DNA of 57,557 bases from an uncultured Pelagibacteraceae bacterium. GTDB taxonomy: Bacteria > Pseudomonadota > Alphaproteobacteria > Pelagibacterales > Pelagibacteraceae. The stretch lies in the NCBI GenBank assembly GCA_902603045.1, contig CACKTH010000002.1, positions 1 to 57,557 on the forward strand, read 5' to 3'. A program made the position numbers and the translations under genes. Positions 41,990-50,686 of this stretch are shown piece after piece (position 1 is the stretch's first letter; every line of letters begins with the position of its first letter). The notes below the pieces were generated by a model that was given only the letters and a program-made list of their open reading frames with translations, ran no database searches and was not told where the DNA came from.

Positions 41990-42999
41990 TGGATTTATTA
42001 AATGCAATAATTGTACTTTTTAATTTCACAGTAATACCAGCGTTAGCTTATGGTTCACAATTAGCTTTAGGTGCTATTTTTGTTACTTTAATTTATGCAG
42101 TTTTAAGATTTGCAAATTTTGCAACTGGAGACATGATGTCTTTTGGAACAATGTTTGCAGTTATTTTAACATATTATTTTCAATCCTTAGGTATTGGATT
42201 AGGTGTTTTACCGACAGCACTTTTAACAATTCCTTTCGCAATCTTAATGATGATTTTATATATGCTAATTATAGATAAATTTGTATTCAGTTATTACAGG
42301 ATAAAAAAAAGTCCTCCAGTCCAATTTGCAATGGTCAGTGTTGGGGTTATGTTTGTTACCCAAGCCATAATTAGAATAATTATCGGACCATCTGATAGAA
42401 GATTTTTAGATGGTGAAAAATTTATAATTAAAGCAACAGAATTTAAAGAAATGACTGGTCTTGCAGAAGGTATAACTTTAAAATCAACACAAGCAATAAC
42501 AATTATCGTAACTTTAATTGTTGTTTCAATAATGTTTTGGTTTTTAAATAGAACTAAAACTGGAACAAGTATGAGAGCTTATTCCGACAATGAAGATTTA
42601 GCATTATTGTCTGGTATAGATCCTAAGAGAGTTGTTTTGATAACATGGGTCATAGCAGGAATTTTAGCTACTATTGGTGGAGTATTATACGGTTTAGATA
42701 AGAGTTATAGACCTTTTGTTTATTTTAATAATATGCTTCCAATATTCGCCGCAGCAATTGTTGGAGGAATCGGAAATCCATTTGGAGCTTTCTTAGGTGG
42801 ATATGTTATAGCTTTTGCAGAAATATTCGTAACTTACGCGTACAAAAGATTTATTTCATATCTATTACCTGAACATTTAGAGCCAGACTCTTTACTCCAG
42901 TTATTATCGACAGATTACAAGTTTGCAGTATCGTTCTCAATTTTAGTAATTGTTTTATTAATAAGACCGTCAGGTATCTTTAAAGGAAAAGTAATATGA
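41989..42999 (+). CDS. Branched-chain-type ABC permease LivH-like (set 2)
   Basis: A 336-residue permease with about eight helices. LivH landmarks are AILVTLIYAVLRFANFATGD-like residues near position 30 (read as IFVTLIYAVLRFANFATGDM), GTSMRAYSDNEDLALLSGID at the coupling region and AAAIVGGIGNPFGAFLGGYV near the C-terminus. It forms the pore with the LivM-like subunit, whose gene overlaps by four bases. It is somewhat longer than the set 1 LivH, with an extended loop after helix 3. Confidence 0.91.
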   Translation: MDLLNAIIVLFNFTVIPALAYGSQLALGAIFVTLIYAVLRFANFATGDMMSFGTMFAVILTYYFQSLGIGLGVLPTALLTIPFAILMMILYMLIIDKFVFSYYRIKKSPPVQFAMVSVGVMFVTQAIIRIIIGPSDRRFLDGEKFIIKATEFKEMTGLAEGITLKSTQAITIIVTLIVVSIMFWFLNRTKTGTSMRAYSDNEDLALLSGIDPKRVVLITWVIAGILATIGGVLYGLDKSYRPFVYFNNMLPIFAAAIVGGIGNPFGAFLGGYVIAFAEIFVTYAYKRFISYLLPEHLEPDSLLQLLSTDYKFAVSFSILVIVLLIRPSGIFKGKVI

Positions 43000-44366
43000 A
43001 GAATTATAAAAATGTCATCGCCGCATATTCAATCATGATATTTTTAATAATTTTGGTTGGGATATTTCAATCCTGGTCTATTGCATTAACTATTTTAAAT
43101 TATTGTTTAATTTCTGCAGTTATGACAATTGGAGCAAATATACAATGGGGTTATGCTGGATTAATTAATTTTGGTATAATGGGATACACAGCATTAGGAG
43201 GATTAGCTGTAGTCTTAGTTTCGGTTGAACCAGTCAAAAAAGCTTGGCAGGTTGGAGGTTTAAATATTTTAGCTTGTATATGGATAATTGTTGCAATCAT
43301 CTTTGTAGTTAAATTTATACTAAATAGATTTAATAAATCTAAATTAAGAAATTACTCAGTAGCCTCTGTAATTTTAGGTGGCATAATTTTACTAAGAGTA
43401 ACTGCTACACCAGGAATAGAGGCGATCGAGTCAGTTGATCCAGCAAAGACAGGATTTCTTGGTGGAATGGGATTACCCGTTTTATTCTCTTGGATTTTTG
43501 GCGCATTGTTGGCTGGTAGTTTAGCATTTATCATAGGAAAGATCGCATTAGGTCTTCGTGCAGATTATTTAGCTATTGCAACATTATTAATAGCAGAAAT
43601 TATCGTTTCAATTATTAAACATGAGGAATGGTTAGCAAGAGGTGTAAAAAATGTAATAGGTTTAAAAAGACCAGCACCATACGAAATAGATCTACAAACT
43701 TCAGGATGGTTTATAGACTTAGTAGCAAAATTTAATTCATCAAAATTAAATTTAATTAATTCAATCTCTGATAAGCAAGAAGCTTTAAATCAAATGGTTA
43801 TTGATGCCTCCTCGGTTTATGTAAAATTGTGTTTTACAGGTTTATTTCTTACTGTTGTTATTATTTTATTAATTGTGACACAGAAGGCTCTTTATTCACC
43901 TTGGGGAAGAAAAATGAGAGCTATAAGAGATAATGAGGAGGCAGCAAGTGCAATGGGTAAAAATATTGTTAAAGAGCATCTTCTTATTTTTATTTTAGGA
44001 TCGGCTATTGTTGGTTTAGCTGGAGCTATGATGGTTACAAATGATGGTTTGTTTACACCAGGTAGCTACAGACCCATGAGATATACTTTTGTAATTTGGG
44101 TCATGGTTATAGTTGGTGGAACAGGAAATAATTTTGGAGCTATTCTAGGGGGATTTGTTGTTTGGTTTTTATGGGTTGAAGCAGCTCCAATTGCATTATT
44201 TTTAATTAATTTGCTTACATCTCATCTTCCAGAAACTAATGCAGTAAGAGTTCACTTAATTGAAAGTGCACCGTATTTTCGTTTCTTAGTTATTGGAATT
44301 GGTTTACTTCTAATAATGCGTTATAGACCACAAGGAATTATTCCGGAAAAAATTATCAAACAATAA
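42996..44366 (+). CDS. Branched-chain-type ABC permease LivM-like (set 2), enlarged
   Basis: At 456 residues this is about 100 longer than a typical LivM. The family core is clear (ANIQWGYAGLINFGIMGYTALGG, LRADYLAIATLLIAEIIVS, SPWGRKMRAIRDNEEAASAMGKN, VIVGGTGNNFGAILGGFVVW). The extra length comes from an insert with two more helices and a loop (residues about 85-160) and a further soluble stretch around residues 225-275 that would lie outside the membrane. It completes the second transporter; a 22-codon reading frame and a terminator follow. Confidence 0.9.
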   Translation: MKNYKNVIAAYSIMIFLIILVGIFQSWSIALTILNYCLISAVMTIGANIQWGYAGLINFGIMGYTALGGLAVVLVSVEPVKKAWQVGGLNILACIWIIVAIIFVVKFILNRFNKSKLRNYSVASVILGGIILLRVTATPGIEAIESVDPAKTGFLGGMGLPVLFSWIFGALLAGSLAFIIGKIALGLRADYLAIATLLIAEIIVSIIKHEEWLARGVKNVIGLKRPAPYEIDLQTSGWFIDLVAKFNSSKLNLINSISDKQEALNQMVIDASSVYVKLCFTGLFLTVVIILLIVTQKALYSPWGRKMRAIRDNEEAASAMGKNIVKEHLLIFILGSAIVGLAGAMMVTNDGLFTPGSYRPMRYTFVIWVMVIVGGTGNNFGAILGGFVVWFLWVEAAPIALFLINLLTSHLPETNAVRVHLIESAPYFRFLVIGIGLLLIMRYRPQGIIPEKIIKQ

Positions 44367-44434
44367 TGTATTATATTTTATTAGGTATTGTTTTAGGATT
44401 AATATTTTATTTATCTGACAAATATTTATTTTAA
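44366..44434 (+). CDS. Possible 22-residue membrane peptide after livM (set 2)
   Basis: An ATG overlapping the LivM-like stop (TAATG) opens a frame of 22 codons: MYYILLGIVLGLIFYLSDKY plus two residues. It would be one membrane helix with a short charged end. The stop codon runs into the first bases of the terminator stem, so it fills the whole gap between the permease and the terminator. Whether it is translated cannot be told from this sequence alone; one helix in AT-rich DNA could arise by chance. Confidence 0.4.
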   Translation: MYYILLGIVLGLIFYLSDKYLF

Positions 44435-44460
44435 AACCCCAGTTAAAAAACTGGGGTTTT
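44433..44460. terminator. Bidirectional rho-independent terminator
   Basis: A 10-base-pair stem, AAAACCCCAG / CTGGGGTTTT, encloses an eight-base A-rich loop. A/T tracts on both sides let it work for the plus-strand transporter operon and for the convergent binding-protein gene that ends at 44470. Confidence 0.92.
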
Positions 44461-44469
44461 AATTTCTAG

Positions 44470-45660
44470 TTATCTTTGCTTTTTGTCTTTAAACTTTCCA
44501 CCTTTTATTTCCTTTTCAATAAAAGATCCAAAAGACTCACCAACATCTGTTAATTCAACAGCTGTTGCACCTTCATAATTTACTGCTTTACCATTTGCTA
44601 ATAAATCAAGTGCTTTTTTTAATTCTCCTGGATAAATTTTTGTTCCAGGAGCATTGGCTACTGACATTACATTTTTTTGAACAGTCATTCTGTCAGCTTT
44701 TCCACCAGCTTGCATTGCAAGTGTAATTAAAGCTGCTGCATCGTAACTCTCGCCTGTGTATGGACCTGATGAATCGATACCACCAGCGCTAGCAACTTCT
44801 TTAAATATACCAGCACCTTTACCCATTGATCCCGGTAAAGATCCAAATGATTTATTTAAATCTTTTCCAAATCTGTCAGTAAGAGAGTCGCCAATCATTC
44901 CATCTGAAAGAACAAAAGTGTCAAAAGATCCTGAGTCTAATGATCCTTGAATTATACTACCACCAGCTTGATCTAAGTAACCTAAAACAGCAAGAGCATC
45001 TCCACCTGCCGCTGCAAGTGTAGCTACTTCTGCACCATAGTCACCTTTACCTTCTTCATGCGCTGTAACAGCTGTAACTTTAATACCATGTGCTTTAACT
45101 GCAGCTACATAAACATCTGCCAAGCCTTTTCCGTAGTCATTATTAGTATGCGTTACTGCTAGTGATTTAACTTTTCTATCTTTTGTAATATCTGCAAGAA
45201 CTTGTCCTCCTCTAGCATCAGATGGAGCTGTTCTGAAGAAATAACCGTTATCATTAAGATCAGTTAATCCTGGAGATGTAGCTGATGGCGAAATCATAAC
45301 AACACCATTTGGAACTGCAACATTAGTGGCTATTGCACCTGTAACACCAGAACAATCAGCACCCATAATAGCAACAACACCACCTGAAACTAAACCTTCA
45401 GCAGCAGTTGTAGCAGCAGCAGAGTCAACACAAGTTGAGTCAGCTCTTTCTACGGATATTTTTTTTCCACCCAGTAATGAGCCAGAGTCTGAAGCTTCTT
45501 TAAAAGCAAGTTCAGCAGAAGCTGCCATTGCTGGTGTTAGGGTTTCAATTGGACCAGTAAATCCTAAAATAATACCCATTTTAATTCCATGCCCATCTGA
45601 AAAAGCTTTTGAAGTAAAGCTTAAAATAAACACGAATATACCTATTAGTAATTTTTTCAT
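44470..45660 (-). CDS. Branched-chain-type ABC transporter substrate-binding protein (set 2)
   Basis: A 396-residue Peripla_BP_6 protein with a signal peptide (MKKLLIGIFVFILSFTSKAFS). The mature part begins DGHGIKMGIILGFTGPIETLTPAMAAS, with VVAIMGADCSGVTGAIATNV and GVVMISPSATSPGLTDL in the ligand cleft region. A cysteine pair (STCVDS ... ADCSG) may form a disulfide. It points towards the set 2 permease genes and shares their terminator, so it is the likely binding protein of that transporter although transcribed separately. An AAGGGA ribosome site precedes the ATG. The ligand is unknown. Confidence 0.9.
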   Translation of the reverse strand: MKKLLIGIFVFILSFTSKAFSDGHGIKMGIILGFTGPIETLTPAMAASAELAFKEASDSGSLLGGKKISVERADSTCVDSAAATTAAEGLVSGGVVAIMGADCSGVTGAIATNVAVPNGVVMISPSATSPGLTDLNDNGYFFRTAPSDARGGQVLADITKDRKVKSLAVTHTNNDYGKGLADVYVAAVKAHGIKVTAVTAHEEGKGDYGAEVATLAAAGGDALAVLGYLDQAGGSIIQGSLDSGSFDTFVLSDGMIGDSLTDRFGKDLNKSFGSLPGSMGKGAGIFKEVASAGGIDSSGPYTGESYDAAALITLAMQAGGKADRMTVQKNVMSVANAPGTKIYPGELKKALDLLANGKAVNYEGATAVELTDVGESFGSFIEKEIKGGKFKDKKQR

Positions 45661-45783
45661 ATTTTCCCTTTAACTGTTAACAATTTATATATTTAAAATT
45701 AAATCTTATTAATTTAATTTTTCAATGAGAAAATGATCAATTTTACCGCATAATATTAATAATTTATTAACAAAATATATCTT

Positions 45784-48700
45784 TTAAAAACTTGCTGACC
45801 CAGTTAAAAGAAAATCAGTATTTAAACCTCTATTTTTAATATGTCCAATATCATCGGTTATAACAGCCTTTAATCCTAATTTAATATTTTTATTTATTAA
45901 TTTTTTATAACTTAAAGTTAAATCTTTTTGTCTTCCCGAAGGACTTAAATTAATTTTATGGTCTTGAAATGGTATTATTCCATTTTTATCAGATAGACCA
46001 ATTAATCTAAAATTCATCTCTCCTTTTTCAACTCTATTAGGCTGGGAAAATGTTAGATTAAACTTATCATTTCCAAAAAAGTTATTTACTTCATAGTCAA
46101 TTTCAAAACTTGTGCTCATTACATCTGTAGATCCTAGAACAAAATTATTATTATTATTCTCAAAATTTGAAAAACCAAAAGTATTACTAAATGATAAATT
46201 GCTATTTTTATTAAAATTTTTTATCAAATTTATTGCATAAAAGTTTGTAACATTCTCATTTTCAAATCCAAAAGCACCGCTAGACTTAGAGAGTAGAAAA
46301 CTCTCTTTTTCTTTTAATATACCAGTTGTTAGTGAAAATTTTTCAAATACATTATTGTTTAAATTTAATGATGCTGCGAATGTCTCTAGCGGTAAAATGA
46401 TATCATGATTTATATTTGTTAAAGGATTTAATTTTGAATTATTGTAACTTATAAATAAATCATTTCCTGAGATATAAAGTTTCTGATTTAAACCTACCCC
46501 ATTATTTTCTGATAGAAACGGGTTTGTATAAAAATTATTTTTTGGAATAGTATTTTGAATAGCTAAACTTGGGTTATCTAATGTGATGCTTGAGCCATAA
46601 TTATATTGATTTTTTAAATTTAAAAATTCTCCTTTAAATACATTCTTTGATATTTTATTGTGGGTTTCAAAACTATTCAATTTTTCAATTTCATCTTTTA
46701 AATTAATTTCAATTTTTTGGCTTTCTAAATTTTCTTCATTTATAAAATCTGATAAATATAATTTGAAACCACCATGAAGGGCATCGTAGGCATAGGTATA
46801 TTTATTTTTTAGTCCATTAGAAATAGAATTGCCTAGTGAGCTAGATGAAGTAAATGATGTTTGCGAGACAGGATATTTCTTCATTGCTGAAAAAGGCATA
46901 GCATTGCCAGAGCCACCACCACCTCCTGATCCTCCACCACCAGATCCACCCCCTCCACCAAATGATAACGGATTTTTGCTTGTAGTTATTGGAGATAAAG
47001 CTGCATAAACGTCAGGAACTCCATGTCCCCACTCATCGTTATAACCATGCTGGATTGATGCACCATGCGTTGTGAATGTTGTATTTCCAGTAGGTGTAAA
47101 CCAACCGTTATTAGCTGAAGCTAGTAACCGATCTGTTAGTTGTTCGGGAGTATGATTTGGAAATGCTTGTCCAAGTAAGGCAATCATTCCAGAAACTTGC
47201 GGAGCTCCCATTGATGAACCTGAGAGCCTAGTATATTGACTTGTCCCTCCAGCGTCTACATGACTTGCTGCATTGATGTCAAAATCATCTACAACTAAAC
47301 ACCATTCTTTTGCGTTTCCACATGGATTTCCTCGTCTTGTAAAATCAGAAGTAGAGGCTCCAGTCAAAGAGGAGCCTGTAAAATCTGCATACATAACTGA
47401 AATCCATGCATCTGATAGATCTACAGAATCTTGGACACCATCAAAATACGCTGGCAATCCACCCTCAACACCAACATCATTATCATTTACATAATTCGAA
47501 CTCGCCCATACAACTACTCCATTATTTTGAAAATTGTCTAATGCAGTAATAAAACTGGAAACAGCAGAAGAACTTCCCCAATTATTTGCCATTTGATCTC
47601 TAAAAGTAACACCATTATTTGAAGCAGCTGTTTTAACTTCATCAAATTCTAATGCACTTGTACATACTCCTAATCCATTACAATTTTGTTGTAATCCCCA
47701 ACTATTATTTACAACAATTGGAGCATGATTTGTTCTTGCGGTATCAAGATCAGTCGCTAAGTTTGCAATACTACTTGTATCAAAAGATGCAAGTACAAGA
47801 TCTGCATCAGGGGCAACTCCATGAGTTGTTCCATTGATATCGCCTGCAGCTATACTAGCGACATGATCGCCATGATTAAACGAAGTAGTACTCGGAGTTG
47901 TTGCATCTATAACTGTTACAGTTTTATTATTATAAGTTTCATGCGCCGGAGTAAATTTATCATCAATTATAAATATTGTTTCACCTTCACCAGTTAAATA
48001 TTGACCACCACTATTTTTATAGGAATGTGCCTTATGTAAATTAGTTAATTCATATGGATGAAGATTATTTCCTGATTTATCTACCTCTGTCCAGGAAGAC
48101 CTATTTATGATTGTATTTTGAACAGATGTGTCTTCTGAATAAGCAGTTGAATTACAAGCTAAAACATAATCATGTATAGTTATAGTGGTACTAGTATTAC
48201 CAGTTGAGGATACATTTGTTGTGCTAGCTGTAACAATAACCGTTTCAGATGTTTCATTAGTAGTATCATTTACTGGGGATAGTGTTATTGATGCAGAGGT
48301 TCCACCAGCTACAATTGTAGAAGTTGTTGATGACAAATTATAATCAACACCATCAGTTGCTGTTCCTCCAGTACTGTAAGTTATTGAAACATTAGATGAA
48401 TGAGCCTTAGTTAAATTTGCTGTAAAAGTAATGGATGTTCCACATTCGCTGATACTGCTTGAAGATTTGCTATATGAAATGGTGGCTGGTCCTGATGAAC
48501 TGCTACCTCCACCACCACCACCACCGACAGCTAATCCAACTATACCAGCTGCTGCAGCAACTCCCAAACTTGGACTTCCCAAGGCAGAGTTTGAAATAAT
48601 TGTACTTGGAGCCAAACTATTGAAATATATAAAATCAAAAGAGTTATAAATATTTAAAAGCAATTCTTGTCTTTTGAATTCTGACAAATAACCCATATCA

Positions 48701-49194
48701 AATGTTAAATAATTTATGTCCTCTGTTAGAGCATATATATCTTTAGGGTTACTTCTTATATGATCATTTAATTTCTTAAAATCTTTATTATTAAGATTAA
48801 AATTTTTTTCTTTATTGTAATTTTCAGAAAAAACAGAGGGTTTATTAAATATATTTTCTTCTTGATCAATTTTCTCCAAATCTGGATTAAAAATCTCATC
48901 TAATTTTTGTTTAAAACTTTTTTTTTTAGCTAAGGCCTCTTTATTTGGAAGGTTTAGATTTATAATATCATTTATTATACCACTTTTTTTCTCAATTAGT
49001 TTAATAGAGTCATTTTTAATTTTGATACCTTGATCTTTAAAACACTGTTTAAATTGAATTTTAAAATTAGTATAAGAATTATAATCATTTAAACATTTAT
49101 CTATTTCAGAATAGTTTTTAAAATTAATTGCATAAGCATTGTTAAAATTAATTAAATTAAAAAAAGTAAAAAACAAAAATAATTTAATTTTCAT
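45784..49194 (-). CDS. Subtilisin-like (S8) autotransporter-type protease with Calx-beta domain
   Basis: A 1136-residue exported protein in clear blocks. They are a signal peptide (1-22), an unfamiliar Lys/Asn-rich helical region (about 23-200), an Ala/Gly segment with seven glycines (211-235), a Calx-beta repeat (about 238-345), and the S8 protease domain (about 355-740). After these come a Gly/Ser linker (745-763) and a C-terminal region of about 370 residues rich in beta strands that ends in Phe, as outer-membrane barrels do. The catalytic residues are D411 (IIDD), H441 (HGDHVASI) and S661 (GSSMGAP), with the oxyanion Asn in VNNSWG. It would be exposed or released at the cell surface. The barrel call is by pattern and less sure than the protease call. 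Confidence 0.82.
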   Translation of the reverse strand: MKIKLFLFFTFFNLINFNNAYAINFKNYSEIDKCLNDYNSYTNFKIQFKQCFKDQGIKIKNDSIKLIEKKSGIINDIINLNLPNKEALAKKKSFKQKLDEIFNPDLEKIDQEENIFNKPSVFSENYNKEKNFNLNNKDFKKLNDHIRSNPKDIYALTEDINYLTFDMGYLSEFKRQELLLNIYNSFDFIYFNSLAPSTIISNSALGSPSLGVAAAAGIVGLAVGGGGGGGSSSSGPATISYSKSSSSISECGTSITFTANLTKAHSSNVSITYSTGGTATDGVDYNLSSTTSTIVAGGTSASITLSPVNDTTNETSETVIVTASTTNVSSTGNTSTTITIHDYVLACNSTAYSEDTSVQNTIINRSSWTEVDKSGNNLHPYELTNLHKAHSYKNSGGQYLTGEGETIFIIDDKFTPAHETYNNKTVTVIDATTPSTTSFNHGDHVASIAAGDINGTTHGVAPDADLVLASFDTSSIANLATDLDTARTNHAPIVVNNSWGLQQNCNGLGVCTSALEFDEVKTAASNNGVTFRDQMANNWGSSSAVSSFITALDNFQNNGVVVWASSNYVNDNDVGVEGGLPAYFDGVQDSVDLSDAWISVMYADFTGSSLTGASTSDFTRRGNPCGNAKEWCLVVDDFDINAASHVDAGGTSQYTRLSGSSMGAPQVSGMIALLGQAFPNHTPEQLTDRLLASANNGWFTPTGNTTFTTHGASIQHGYNDEWGHGVPDVYAALSPITTSKNPLSFGGGGGSGGGGSGGGGGSGNAMPFSAMKKYPVSQTSFTSSSSLGNSISNGLKNKYTYAYDALHGGFKLYLSDFINEENLESQKIEINLKDEIEKLNSFETHNKISKNVFKGEFLNLKNQYNYGSSITLDNPSLAIQNTIPKNNFYTNPFLSENNGVGLNQKLYISGNDLFISYNNSKLNPLTNINHDIILPLETFAASLNLNNNVFEKFSLTTGILKEKESFLLSKSSGAFGFENENVTNFYAINLIKNFNKNSNLSFSNTFGFSNFENNNNNFVLGSTDVMSTSFEIDYEVNNFFGNDKFNLTFSQPNRVEKGEMNFRLIGLSDKNGIIPFQDHKINLSPSGRQKDLTLSYKKLINKNIKLGLKAVITDDIGHIKNRGLNTDFLLTGSASF

Positions 49195-49199
49195 AAACT

Positions 49200-50147
49200 T
49201 TATCTATTTGGTGTATCTGTAGCTATCATTTGATTTCTAACTTTTTCTCTAAAATAAATATATACTCCAGCAGCAATAATAATTCCCGCTCCAACAAAAG
49301 TTCGAAGAGTTGGTATGGTTTCAAATAGAATATAGCCTGCAATCATAGCGAAAATAATATAAGAATATTCAAATAAAGAAATAACGGAAGGTGACGCAAT
49401 ACTGTAAGCAGAAAAAACGCAGAAAAAAGATATTGAAGCCACAATACCCATAACTAAAACATATGGCCATGAAGCTGAAGGGTTAGTAAACCATTCTCTC
49501 ACAACAAACTGTAAAGTAGGATCAGAAAAATTATTAAATTTCCCGTCTCCACTAACAAGATAAATAATTAAACTTACAGCGACAGCAAAAATATAAAGCA
49601 AAGTCATCTGAGTATAAATATTATCTTTATCAGAAGTATATTTTGTAATTGTCATTGAGCACGCATAACAAAGTGCACATCCAACAGGTGCTAATTTGAA
49701 AAAATTAAATTCTTCAAGCGTTGGATTAAGTACAATTAATACTCCTATAAAACCCACAACAATTGCACTCCATCTTCTAATTCCAATTTGTTCCTTTAAG
49801 AAAAATTTAGCAAACATAGACATAAAGAAAGGACATGAGAAAAACAAAGCACTAACCATCGCTAAAGACATAAAGGTTAAAGAAATATAAAAAAAAGCAA
49901 ATCCAAAAAAGAAACAAACAACCCTAACTAAAGTTAAAAAAGGATAATGTGTTTTAAGAGAAACTTTTTTTTTTGTTATTAAAAAAAATGATATAAGAAT
50001 AGTTGCCTGTATTAAAGTTCTTCCCAAATATAACTCAAATAATGCAATATCTTCAAAAATAAATTTTATCAACGAGTCTTGAATGGAAAAAAATGCCATT
50101 CCAGTCATAATAAATAAAATGCCTTTTGTATTATCATTTGTTTGCAT
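49200..50147 (-). CDS. DMT superfamily transporter (EamA domains)
   Basis: A 315-residue inner-membrane protein with ten helices in two EamA repeats (first GILFIMTGMAFFSIQDSLIKFIF, second KLAPVGCALCYACSMTITKYT) and a charged C-terminal tail. It is a probable exporter of a small metabolite with unknown substrate. It is encoded five bases upstream of the S8 protease gene on the same strand, and is divergent from the GFA-type gene. Confidence 0.85.
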   Translation of the reverse strand: MQTNDNTKGILFIMTGMAFFSIQDSLIKFIFEDIALFELYLGRTLIQATILISFFLITKKKVSLKTHYPFLTLVRVVCFFFGFAFFYISLTFMSLAMVSALFFSCPFFMSMFAKFFLKEQIGIRRWSAIVVGFIGVLIVLNPTLEEFNFFKLAPVGCALCYACSMTITKYTSDKDNIYTQMTLLYIFAVAVSLIIYLVSGDGKFNNFSDPTLQFVVREWFTNPSASWPYVLVMGIVASISFFCVFSAYSIASPSVISLFEYSYIIFAMIAGYILFETIPTLRTFVGAGIIIAAGVYIYFREKVRNQMIATDTPNR

Positions 50148-50209
50148 ATCGCACCTATATCAAAAAAACTTTAACCTTCATAATTAATAAGATACTTTAA
50201 AAAGTATTT

Positions 50210-50686
50210 ATGGAAGATTTTGAAACAATTTATGGCGGATGTATTTGCGGGAGTATAAAATATTCAATTAACAGTAAGCCTCTTTTTACTCAAGTCTGCC
50301 ATTGTTTAGATTGCAAAAAATTAACTGGTTCATCTTATGTAATGAATACAAGCATTTTTGATAATTCTTTAGAAATAAGCGGTGAACTACTAAAAGCCGA
50401 ATTGATAGCAGGGAGTGGAAAAAAATGTACTCATTATTTTTGTAAAAAATGTGGAGTTTATATTTATGCTGACTATGAGTTTGCAATTGGAAGATTGACA
50501 GTTAGAACAAAGACTCTTTTGAAACCAAAAAACTTTCCACCTCAAGCACATATATTTGTAAAAAATAAGGATCCATGGATAAATATTGTAAACAAAGATA
50601 TTTGCTATGATGAAATGTATGACCCAAAAATTGCTTGGCCTAAAGAAAGTTTAGATAGATATAAAAAATATCTTGAGACTAATTAA
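50210..50686 (+). CDS. GFA/CENP-V family zinc protein (first copy)
   Basis: A 158-residue protein with the GFA fold. The zinc-binding cysteines lie in GGCICGSIKYSI, VCHCLDCKKLTGSSY and FCKKCGVYIY. Family members include glutathione-dependent formaldehyde-activating enzyme and other S-(hydroxymethyl)glutathione- or thiol-linked proteins, but many are uncharacterised. An ATACTTT-AA-AAAGTAT palindrome lies just before the ATG. It overlaps the convergent GMC oxidoreductase by eight bases. A second GFA gene lies at the other end of this gene group. Confidence 0.85.
   Translation: MEDFETIYGGCICGSIKYSINSKPLFTQVCHCLDCKKLTGSSYVMNTSIFDNSLEISGELLKAELIAGSGKKCTHYFCKKCGVYIYADYEFAIGRLTVRTKTLLKPKNFPPQAHIFVKNKDPWINIVNKDICYDEMYDPKIAWPKESLDRYKKYLETN

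Noticed and set aside
46908..46962. Repetitive CCACCA/TCCACC tract
   Set aside because: It lies in frame in the S8 protease gene and encodes the Gly/Ser linker; a similar shorter tract at 48500-48530 encodes the glycine hinge. These are protein low-complexity regions, not DNA repeat elements.
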